DNA of 64,000 nucleotides. Source: Arthrobacter sp. CAU 1506 (lineage in GTDB: Bacteria; Actinomycetota; Actinomycetes; Actinomycetales; Micrococcaceae). The notes under the pieces were generated by a model. It saw only the letters and a program-made list of their open reading frames with translations, did not search any database and was not told the origin of the DNA. The position numbers and the translations under genes are program-made. Shown here piece after piece: positions 58,062 to 64,000 of the stretch. The DNA lies in assembly GCF_005047635.1 (NCBI RefSeq), contig NZ_SUKC01000015.1, positions 40,385 through 104,384 on the forward strand. Reading direction: 5' to 3'. Within the stretch, counting starts at the first letter, position 1, and each line of letters begins with the position of its first letter.

Positions 58062-58448
58062 TCAACCGGTGTGCGCGAACGCCTTTGCCACGGCGATCAC
58101 GTCCCGGGCGCCTGTTAGCAGGTCGGCTTCGCGTAGGACGCGGGCCGGCGCGTCGTTATTCAGAGCGGGATTCATCCCCTTGAACCAGGATTGCACTGTC
58201 GCTACGTCGTAGCGCTCTCTCAGGAGTGCTGCGGCGTGGAAAGCGTGGCGCAGCCGCTCACGGTCTACCTCGCCTGGGGTTCCTGTGCCCTCTGCCCAGG
58301 TGGACACCGACCGCGCGGACTTCACGCCGCCGATGTACGCGGCCAGGCGCACTCCGAGCATGTCGCGGAGTCCTGAGACCACCTCATGGAAGGGCAACCG
58401 GACCGAGTCCGCGTACGCGCGCAGATCTGGTCGCTGATCGGGGGTCAT
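58062..58448 (-). CDS. Xre/MbcA/ParS-type antitoxin-like protein
   Basis: 128 aa from ATG 58448. The C-terminal segment VQSWFKGMNPALNNDAPARV resembles the toxin-binding domain of Xre-MbcA-ParS antitoxins, which pair with RES or ParT toxins. The N-terminal region contains a weak helix-turn-helix (RLAAYIGGVKSARSVSTWAE). It overlaps the upstream small gene (TGATG). No RES toxin is seen nearby. Confidence 0.6.
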   Translation of the reverse strand: MTPDQRPDLRAYADSVRLPFHEVVSGLRDMLGVRLAAYIGGVKSARSVSTWAEGTGTPGEVDRERLRHAFHAAALLRERYDVATVQSWFKGMNPALNNDAPARVLREADLLTGARDVIAVAKAFAHTG

Positions 58449-58675
58449 CACGCTTTGCTTCTTCCCCGCACGACGACCGAGCCTTGCTCGTCCGCCTCTG
58501 ACCAGGAGCGACCCGACTGCCTGAATTCGGCAGCGAGATCCAGGCGGTTCAGACGTTCGGTTACCTGCTCATCCCAGTCCGCCCGCACTATTGCCTGACC
58601 ATATTCATCGAGGTCATCGTAGGGTGCGTCTCCGGCGAGCACACGCTGAATGTCGCGCAGACTCTTACTGCTCAT
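58448..58675 (-). CDS. small acidic protein, 75 aa, partner in an antitoxin-like operon
   Basis: The product reads SLRDIQRVLAGDAPYDDLDE and NRLDLAAEFRQSGRSWSEAD, with a C-terminal EQGSVVVRGR. Its charge and size match a toxin-antitoxin component. It overlaps the next gene by 1 bp. No family is recognised. Confidence 0.5.
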   Translation of the reverse strand: MSSKSLRDIQRVLAGDAPYDDLDEYGQAIVRADWDEQVTERLNRLDLAAEFRQSGRSWSEADEQGSVVVRGRSKA

Positions 58676-58749
58676 GGCTACAGCGTAGCGGCTTGGTTCC
58701 GATATGTATCTGTGGCGTCCCAGGGCCGGAGCGCCGGGCAGCGTGGTCG

Positions 58750-59000
58750 GGGGAGCATGCAGCCATTCAGTTGACGTGTGGCCGCCACGGCATTCGGCTC
58801 CATGTAGACCCGGATCACCCCGCCGATGTCGTCGGGCACTTCCCAGCCGTCGAACACGAACGGCTGGAGAGCGGAGGCGAGGTCGTCATCGTCTATTGCC
58901 GAGAGCGTGGTCGTCTTGAAGCGGCGGGCGAACGTTGCACCCGTGCGGGCGCCGGTGAAGTCGGGCAGACCGGTCAGGTAAACAGCAATCGGTAAGTAGC
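58750..59000 (-). pseudogene. fragment of an AAA-ATPase-type protein
   Basis: The stretch LPIAVYLTGLPDFTGARTGA, then FARRFKTTTLSAIDDDDLAS and DGWEVPDDIGGV looks like an internal piece of a large AAA ATP-binding protein. The sequence before (upstream basic peptide) and after (CMLP and beyond) is not homologous in style. Neither a Walker A nor an end is present. It is a relic. Confidence 0.55.
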
Positions 59001-59133
59001 GCGACACAGCGATGCCGCCGGGGGGCCGTGACCGGCTCCTCGTAGACACGGCCCCAATGACAAAACACCGGGGTACATCTAGCGTCGAATGGGTCCTGAA
59101 CCTTGGCTCGGCAGTGCGAGATCAATACAAACC

Positions 59134-60093
59134 TCAGACAACTTTTTGAGGCGGAGCAGCGCTGCTCTTCTTGTGGGGTTCCAAAGCGTCGATCTCCTTG
59201 ATTGTGTGCGAACTGATTGCCCCTATCTCTAGAGCTGTCATCACAACGTCGGTAGAATCAATGACTTTGCGCCAGCCTTTGCGAAGTAGGACGAGCGAAG
59301 CAACCAGGCCTGCAACAAGAGCGATAATGGCGAATGCCTGATCGCTGGCCGATCCGAGCAGAAACAGCTGAACAGACAGCACTGCAATCGGGAAGGCAAT
59401 GCTCAGACGAAACTCAACTTCCGACCTGTCGCGGTCGTAGGAGTCAAAAAGGTCCTTGTTATCCTTTTGCAGCTTCGTAGCCAGCTTGGGTACTTCTTCT
59501 TCGAGCATTTTCAGTAACACAGGGCGGGCTTCTTCGAGCGCTTCTTGGCGCAGTTCTGCCATAAAATCAGCTTCAGACTGGTATTGCCTGGATTCGTCGT
59601 GGCGCGCCCTGAAGTCGTCTTCATCCATGAAAGGGAGTTTGAGGCGCCGTCGGATGTTGAAGTGGGCCGCTTGTTGTTCCTCTGCGCGATCAAGTGCAGC
59701 GTCGAGAAGCTTGCTCAGTAGAGGATTACGGCTTGCAACGGTGACGTCGCGGTCTCGGGTACCGAAGTAAGGGACGATTTTATACTTTTGCACTGGCTCT
59801 TCCGGCCCGGTGAGTTCCAACTTGCGACCAAATCGAGCCATAAACACAGTGGCGCGGTTAGCGTCGATAGTTAGCAGTATTCCGACGACGTAAGCCACGA
59901 AGCTTAGGACCGCCAGCACCGCCGCAGACGAGGTGTAGCCACTCAGCCAGTTGATCAGACCCATGATGCCGGTCGTTTTCGTTTTGTCCGGGATCTGCAT
60001 ACCGGTCACAATCCAAACGACTGCTAGCCACAGATAACCCGTGACTAGCGGTGTCCTGAAGTCTCTGAAGCCAGGCAGGAACTGAGCGAGCAT
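59134..60093 (-). CDS. membrane protein with long coiled coil, four TM helices
   Basis: 319 aa. Two hydrophobic helices lie at 15-35 and 55-78; a charged coiled-coil region of about 120 residues (EADFMAELRQEALEEARPVL) follows; two more helices lie at about 230-270. It overlaps the DUF2510 gene by 1 bp (TGATG) and is therefore coupled to it. No named family is recognised. Together they could be a two-gene defence or stress-membrane system; this is inference. Confidence 0.55.
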   Translation of the reverse strand: MLAQFLPGFRDFRTPLVTGYLWLAVVWIVTGMQIPDKTKTTGIMGLINWLSGYTSSAAVLAVLSFVAYVVGILLTIDANRATVFMARFGRKLELTGPEEPVQKYKIVPYFGTRDRDVTVASRNPLLSKLLDAALDRAEEQQAAHFNIRRRLKLPFMDEDDFRARHDESRQYQSEADFMAELRQEALEEARPVLLKMLEEEVPKLATKLQKDNKDLFDSYDRDRSEVEFRLSIAFPIAVLSVQLFLLGSASDQAFAIIALVAGLVASLVLLRKGWRKVIDSTDVVMTALEIGAISSHTIKEIDALEPHKKSSAAPPQKVV

Positions 60094-60788
60094 CAGCGAC
60101 AGTTCATCTTAACGACTTCGAAGACATCGGCGGAATCCGATCTGTCATAGAGCGTGAACGTCGCCTGATCGCCTTGCTTTAGTGGCGCAGTGATCTGCGA
60201 GTCAGTTCCAACGGACAAGCCGTCTGACGTCTGGAACGAAACTTGGAAATAGATTCCGTTCGGACAGCCGTTCACGTGCTGGGTCGTGACGACGAACTCA
60301 GCGCACTGGTGGTAGGTGCCGCAAGCGACCTCATCGACTTCGGCGTAGTAGAGATGGTTGCCCATGCTCGTCCAGTCCTTGGCTTCCATGGCTCTAACTT
60401 CCTCCGCCATGGCTTGGTCCAGTTTGGCTTGCGCCTTTGCCGCTGAGGAATCAACTGCCTCCGCGAACTTCTTGCCGGCCTCCGCCTTTGCACTGGCCGC
60501 AGCCTGCGCCTCAGCTCTCTGATTTGCTTGCGAGGTGGAGACGATGGATAGCAGGATTCCTAGACCGATTGCCATTACCAGCATGGCTCCAGCCACGGAA
60601 CCAATGACGATGGCGACTGTTTTGCGGGCCGAACGCTTCTTGACCGGTGGTATGAAGCCAGGTTGGGGGAGTGGACGTGTGTGTTCCGTCCAAGTCGTGC
60701 CATCCCACCAGCGCTGCATGCCGGGATGTTCTGGTGCGATGTACCAGCCAGCTGGCACCGAAGGCGGGCCGCCCTGCGGCATGGTCAT
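60093..60788 (-). CDS. DUF2510 membrane protein
   Basis: 231 aa. The N-terminal motif GWYIAPEHPGMQRWWDGTTW is the DUF2510 PGWYxDP-type element. A TM helix follows at about 58-85, then an Ala/Glu/Lys helix and an extracellular domain with three Cys. GGGGG lies before the ATG. The outer domain could sense or bind something outside; its partner is the downstream coiled-coil membrane protein. Confidence 0.7.
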   Translation of the reverse strand: MTMPQGGPPSVPAGWYIAPEHPGMQRWWDGTTWTEHTRPLPQPGFIPPVKKRSARKTVAIVIGSVAGAMLVMAIGLGILLSIVSTSQANQRAEAQAAASAKAEAGKKFAEAVDSSAAKAQAKLDQAMAEEVRAMEAKDWTSMGNHLYYAEVDEVACGTYHQCAEFVVTTQHVNGCPNGIYFQVSFQTSDGLSVGTDSQITAPLKQGDQATFTLYDRSDSADVFEVVKMNCR

Positions 60789-60898
60789 TGTTCCCCCTTA
60801 AGTATGAATGGCGTCACTAGCCTATAAGGGGGCATGGACAATACTGCTGATTGCCGGGAAGCATCGCGCCGCGTCGCTTGCGCTACTAGGCTGCGTTC

Positions 60899-61009
60899 AT
60901 GGAATTCTGGCAGCGGATTGAAGCTGACATCAAGCGCGGTGAGATGCGCTCTGTGGACGATGAGGAAGTCGCGATGCTTGAGCGGTGGTACGAGGCCGCC
61001 GGTCCTTAG
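60899..61009 (+). CDS. very small protein, 36 aa
   Basis: ATG 60899 to TAG 61007-61009 encodes EFWQRIEADIKRGEMRSVDD then EEVAMLERWYEAAGP, an amphipathic acidic helix. No Shine-Dalgarno is visible, but CTACTAGG lies about 8-15 bp upstream and could be the -10 of a leaderless mRNA. It may be real but is short. Confidence 0.35.
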   Translation: MEFWQRIEADIKRGEMRSVDDEEVAMLERWYEAAGP

Positions 61010-61129
61010 CGCGGGCTCTCGAGATCAGTCGCCAGAGCCTGCTCGACTGCAGGGCCCGCAAGCCTCCCGCCCGGTGCCTGCGCCTGTGAGAAACAACCCG
61101 AAGAGCGGGCACCCGCCGCCCTGTGCGGC

Positions 61130-61453
61130 TTAGGTCGCGTCAGAGACATGAACCAGATGCCAGCCATCCCAGCCCGGATGTTTGCGGACTTCCAAGGTTC
61201 GCAGCGGCGAGGTTGAGGTGGCCTGTACCTGCAGCCGCCAATATTCGATGTCAACGATGTTGCCCTGCCCCTTCCCGGCACGCAGGTTCGATTCCCACCA
61301 GTTCCACCGGCTGAACCAATGCACCGGCTCGGCCGCTACCGGCCACAGCCGGCCCCGCCAGCGCACCGCCAGCGGCACCCCATGGGGCGTGAACCGGATC
61401 TCGACCGGCTCATTGAGCGTTCTTTGGCCTGTTTGTTCCTGTACCGCTGTCAT
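61130..61453 (-). CDS. DUF6504-like protein, SOS-linked
   Basis: 107 aa. The pattern EPVEIRFTPHGVPLAVRWRG then WPVAAEPVHWFSRWNWWE resembles DUF6504 proteins, which are often encoded beside Y-family mutasome genes. It overlaps the preceding gene by 44 bp and both are downstream of a LexA-box-like site. No polymerase is present here. Confidence 0.6.
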   Translation of the reverse strand: MTAVQEQTGQRTLNEPVEIRFTPHGVPLAVRWRGRLWPVAAEPVHWFSRWNWWESNLRAGKGQGNIVDIEYWRLQVQATSTSPLRTLEVRKHPGWDGWHLVHVSDAT

Positions 61454-61775
61454 TGCCCTTCGCCGTCCTGTCTCCCAAAGCCTTGTTCCGTACCTGATCG
61501 TTCCGCCGCCGCACCGCGGACGCCCACACCCAGGTCACCCGACGCACCCCTGCGTCCGTCCACGTGACCTGCACCGCCCGAGACGTCCAACCGAACGCCT
61601 CCCCGGCCACGAGCTCGGCCGATCCTGGAAACCGGATCCACGCCCACACCGGCACGCCGGGCACAACGCGGGTCACCTTGCAGTGCTCGAGGTCCAGTTC
61701 TTCCGGGGTCAACGACACTGGCTCGGCCCGCCTGGTGTAACGGGCCGCCAGCTTCGCCAGCGCTTCCCGATCCAT
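61410..61775 (-). CDS. hypothetical protein, 121 aa, first gene of an SOS-like pair
   Basis: The first 90 residues form a likely beta-rich domain (VWAWIRFPGSAELVAGEAFG, RAVQVTWTDAGVRRVTWVWA); the last 30 are basic. The ATG has no ribosome site and lies 11 bp after a LexA-box-like site, so the mRNA may be nearly leaderless. No family is recognised. Confidence 0.55.
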   Translation of the reverse strand: MDREALAKLAARYTRRAEPVSLTPEELDLEHCKVTRVVPGVPVWAWIRFPGSAELVAGEAFGWTSRAVQVTWTDAGVRRVTWVWASAVRRRNDQVRNKALGDRTAKGNDSGTGTNRPKNAQ

Positions 61776-61785
61776 GGGTTAAAAA

Positions 61786-61801
61786 TAGAACACATATTCG
61801 A
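61786..61801. promoter_or_regulatory. LexA/SOS-box-like site
   Basis: TAGAACACATATTCGA matches the actinobacterial SOS box TCGAAC-N4-GTTCGA at 10 of 12 defined bases, with the right 4-bp gap. It is 11 bp upstream of the 121-aa gene (minus strand). Confidence 0.6.
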
Positions 61802-61882
61802 ATTAAGCGAAGGGGAGGAGTCAACCCGGGGATCAGGCAGAATGTGGACTACGTGGGGTTCGGTTAGGAGGGGTGGTCTGAA

Positions 61883-62095
61883 ATGACGACTGACGTTTTG
61901 GAATACACGCCGGTTTCGGGCGGGGGCCAGCGAACTCTGGCCGCTTTGCTGCAGGACGCCAATACCGAATGCTGGTCCTCCCGCCGTATTGCGTTGGAAG
62001 CAGAAAAGCGAGGTATCACCGTCTCTTACACCGCGGTCGCCAAGTACCTGCGCACCCCGCCGGTGACCCCGTCGGAGACTGTCCTGAAGGCTTTC
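61883..62095 (+). pseudogene. 5' part of an Xre-like HTH gene, truncated by ISL3 DNA
   Basis: The first 71 codons encode TLAALLQDANTECWSSRRIA, then VSYTAVAKYLRTPPVTPSET, the form of small actinobacterial HTH regulators. After VLKAF the sequence joins the ISL3 transposase in another frame. The expected rest of the regulator is missing. Confidence 0.6.
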
Positions 62096-62450
62096 CGTCG
62101 AGGTCCAGGCCACCTGGAGCGTCTACCAACGCATCGTCCGCGCCTACCGCGAACCCGACCGCGCGACGGGCAAGGACCTGATGAACAAGCTCATCGCCTC
62201 GGTCGGCCAAGGCGTCCCCTCCGCGCTGCGGGAGGTCACCGTCCTGGGACGCACGTTGAAGAAGCGGGCCGCCGACATTCTGGCCTACTTCAACCGGCCC
62301 GGCGCCTCCAACGGCCCCACTGAAGCCATTAACGGCCGGCTCGAGCACCTCCGCGGCTCGGCCCTGGGCTTCCGGAACCTGACCAACTACATCGCCCGCA
62401 GCCTGCTGGAAGCCGGCGGATTCAGACCCCGACTGCACCCTCGTCTGTGA
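62096..62450 (+). pseudogene. 3' remnant of an ISL3-family transposase
   Basis: The frame from 62097 reads VEVQATWSVYQRIVRAYREP then PTEAINGRLEHLRGSALGFR and ends LLEAGGFRPRLHPRL. This is the C-terminal part of the DDE domain of ISL3 transposases, with its final Glu. The stop is within TGTGAAGAGCCA (62446-62457), a typical ISL3 end. The first three quarters of the gene are absent. Confidence 0.8.
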
Positions 62451-62525
62451 AGAGCCACTTCACCACCAGTGACGCGCGCACCAACCTCCGCCACCTATAC
62501 CCCGAGCATTAGCAGCGACGATCTA

Positions 62526-63149
62526 CTAGTCTCGGTCGTTCTCCAGGACGTTTGAGATGTAGGTGTCCGCGTCCATCCCGTACTCATTCATCGTCGACCG
62601 GTCGGATGACGAGAACATGCCGGCATGCCTCGAGTGGTCGTACCCACGGACGTGCCAGTGCGGGCTGTAGGAACCATCACTGTCGTCGACCGTACGTTTC
62701 GGCTCCGGAAGAGTGCGTCGGCCGTAGTCGATGCTGCGCAGGTACTCCTCGGCGTTTGCACGATTCGTTCGCCCCCTTCGGATGTCGGCGATGAGGTTGA
62801 GCAGCAGACCATACGGGATCGCACCAAGGAACAAGGTCATGCCGATGGCCCCGAAAGTGTTTGAGCCGGCTTCGTCTCCGCTTTTGAAAGCTTGGCTGCT
62901 CAGCCACCCGAGAAACAAGCCGAAGGCACAGGCAGCAGAGATGAGCCCCCATTTCGCACCGCCTCGGTAAGTTTCCCAGGAACTCTTGATCCGCCGGTAC
63001 TCGGCGAGCTCCTCACTGCTCAAGAGGCGCTCGTCAGGGATCTGCTCCTTGTTCGCCAATCCAGGCCTGCCTTTTCGAATCGTCGGGCCGTGCACCACGG
63101 TGCTGTAACGGTGTAATCTACCGCGCCAGACACGGCTGTCAAAGGCCAT
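62526..63149 (-). CDS. two-TM membrane protein of unknown function
   Basis: 207 aa if the ATG at 63149 is used; the open frame continues into IS relics, so the start is uncertain. A basic N-terminus is followed by two helices (WGLISAACAFGLFLGWL, FGAIGMTLFLGAIPYGLLL) and a charged His/Tyr/Asp-rich tail (SPHWHVRGYDHSRHAG). No family is recognised. Confidence 0.45.
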   Translation of the reverse strand: MAFDSRVWRGRLHRYSTVVHGPTIRKGRPGLANKEQIPDERLLSSEELAEYRRIKSSWETYRGGAKWGLISAACAFGLFLGWLSSQAFKSGDEAGSNTFGAIGMTLFLGAIPYGLLLNLIADIRRGRTNRANAEEYLRSIDYGRRTLPEPKRTVDDSDGSYSPHWHVRGYDHSRHAGMFSSSDRSTMNEYGMDADTYISNVLENDRD

Positions 63150-63239
63150 GAAAAGGTGCCCACATGCGGCCTCGGAAATATCCCGTTGGTGGCCAGTCAG
63201 TTGCCCGCGGGGACGGTTGGTGTCGGCACCACCTGACAC

Positions 63240-63445
63240 ATGTTCAAACGAACAAATGCGCTTTGCTGAAGGCCAGGTTGCTGGTGAGGACCAGGGAGGC
63301 GTGTTCGTAGCGGGACGAGACGAGTTGGAAGAACAGGTTGGCCGATCCGGTTCAAGCCGCTGCCCAACGGCCTCCAATCCCAGTTCATCGAGGCGGGCGA
63401 ACGTGGTCAGGTCAGGGGATACGAAGGTAGCGTTGGACACGTCGA
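63240..63445 (-). mobile_element. fused remnants of ISL3 transposase start and IS21 helper IstB
   Basis: On the minus strand 63350-63440 encodes LDELGLEAVGQRLEPDR, the N-terminus of ISL3 transposases. Then a different frame reads NLFFQLVSSRYEHASLVLTS, the IstB ATPase signature of IS21. The two are joined without an intact gene. Confidence 0.55.
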
Positions 63446-63550
63446 GGTCTTCCGGATGGGCGGTGTGAGAACTTCCATCATCGGAAGGCCTCGACCCCTA
63501 TCCGGCCACCAACGCGCCCACCGCGCTCACACATCGACTACACCCCGGAT

Positions 63551-63562
63551 TGTGAAGAGCCA
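63551..63562 (+). mobile_element. second ISL3-type terminal repeat
   Basis: TGTGAAGAGCCA is identical to the end at 62446-62457 and in the same orientation. The codons before it read RLHPGL and stop, an ISL3 transposase end. Confidence 0.5.
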
Positions 63563-63687
63563 GCAAAGCCACCAGCATCAAGGCTGTGTCCCCTCGACTG
63601 CAGGACGGTGTGGGCGGGCTAGCGGCCGCCTTATACTGGTCGCGAAACGCCGTCATCAAGCAGCGGAAATCACTGCCCGGTGGTTAA

Positions 63688-63903
63688 TTTAGATACGCTC
63701 CAGTCATATCAATTTCTCAAGTCAACACTTCGTCAAAATCGATAAAGCCTTGGATATATGGCCTTTTCGCCTGCATTGCCCTCGGGGTAGCAGTTGGATT
63801 CGGGATGCGCGAATGGACCCCCGGGTGGCTGCCACTAATAGTGGGGGTTCTGGGTTATATCGCCGCAATCGTAAGCAGGCTCTCCAAGGTTCGTGGTGAA
63901 TGA
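63688..63903 (+). pseudogene. fragment of a small membrane protein
   Basis: The frame open from 63688 to TGA 63901 encodes IYGLFACIALGVAVGFGMRE then PGWLPLIVGVLGYIAAIVSR, two convincing TM helices with a basic end. There is no start codon before the first helix. It is probably the 3' part of a broken gene. Confidence 0.35.
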
Positions 63904-64000
63904 CGGGTCGTGTCTTTAGACAGAAGGGGCCCGTAGCCCTGTTGTGATGGATGTTCTTGACGCATTCATCAATGACAGGAACTACGAGCCTTGACCGAGC

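Larger units (their letters stand above)
40696..64000. mobile_element. integrative and mobilisable element (IME-like), right end outside the window
   Basis: The left limit is the tRNA 3' remnant. The element carries a tyrosine integrase (44020), an excisionase-like gene (45373), a primase-helicase (45663), a MobC-like protein (48154), and a relaxase (48756). There are no type IV coupling protein, VirB4 or other secretion genes, so it would depend on another element for transfer. Later insertions (TnpB element at 51.4-53 kb, ISL3 and IS21 fragments at 62-63.5 kb) interrupt the cargo. The matching intact tRNA should lie right of the window. The exact right end is inferred, and part of the right side could belong to another island. 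Confidence 0.55.

Noticed and set aside
61265..61300. GGTTCGATTCCCACC looks like a tRNA T arm
   Set aside because: The stem does not pair over 5 bp, no acceptor or anticodon arm surrounds it, and it lies in the DUF6504-like coding sequence.
41000..64000. CRISPR array in the island
   Set aside because: No series of regularly spaced direct repeats with unique spacers was seen; the repeats found are protein-coding or terminal repeats.

Overview
The window comes from a high-GC actinobacterium, most likely a Micrococcaceae member (Arthrobacter or a close relative). Supporting signs are the codon bias, an lhr-nei2 pair, YcnI and DUF6541 proteins, a PASTA-type class A PBP, and a PhoP-like OmpR regulator. 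This assignment is inference from gene content; no database was searched.

Positions 1 to about 40.7 kb look like ordinary chromosome. The window opens inside a plus-strand operon whose order is phosphotransferase (ATP/PEP-binding part), phosphotransferase (PEP-mobile part), SDR, [2Fe-2S] ferredoxin, ferredoxin reductase, HD hydrolase, aldehyde dehydrogenase. This is the reverse of creC-D-E-F-G-H-I, the Corynebacterium glutamicum pathway that oxidises 4-cresol through phosphorylated intermediates. The P450 (creJ) would be expected just left of base 1. Next come a paired SMR exporter, TspO-like and DedA membrane proteins, a macrodomain protein, an RluA-type pseudouridine synthase, a DUF6541 protein, nei2 and lhr (which carries an in-frame dispersed-repeat array), a DUF4232 lipoprotein, a YcnI/His-rich membrane pair, rlmH, a thioesterase, and a PBP with a coiled-coil partner. 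Three small regulatory modules then follow. One is a PadR/HAAS operon with a palindrome over its start. One is a membrane protein/winged-helix pair under a 10-bp-arm palindrome. One is a PhoPR-like two-component system. An RPH-like PEP-utilising kinase lies between the second and third. PhoP-box-like direct repeats precede the two-component operon, a small gene next to it and a secreted M28 peptidase, which suggests a local regulon.

At 40,696-40,721 there is only the 3' end of a tRNA gene (probably tRNA-Ser, minus strand), just ahead of what looks like its terminator. This is the scar expected when an element integrates into a tRNA 3' end, and the rest of the window looks like that element plus later insertions. 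Its core is a tyrosine integrase, an excisionase-like gene whose Shine-Dalgarno lies inside a perfect hairpin, a D5/P4-type primase-helicase, a MobC-like protein and a relaxase. No type IV secretion genes are visible, so it looks mobilisable rather than self-transmissible. Its cargo includes two paralogous AlbA_2/Schlafen-type proteins on either side of the core, an HhH-GPD-like protein, a TnpB nuclease with a candidate omega-RNA end, a repeat protein with a frameshifted repeat, a Fic protein with an operator palindrome, VbhA-like and MbcA-like antitoxins without an obvious toxin, a membrane/DUF2510 pair, and a DUF6504 gene pair behind a LexA-box-like site. The last 2 kb is a patchwork of ISL3 and IS21 fragments. 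The right end of the element is not in view.
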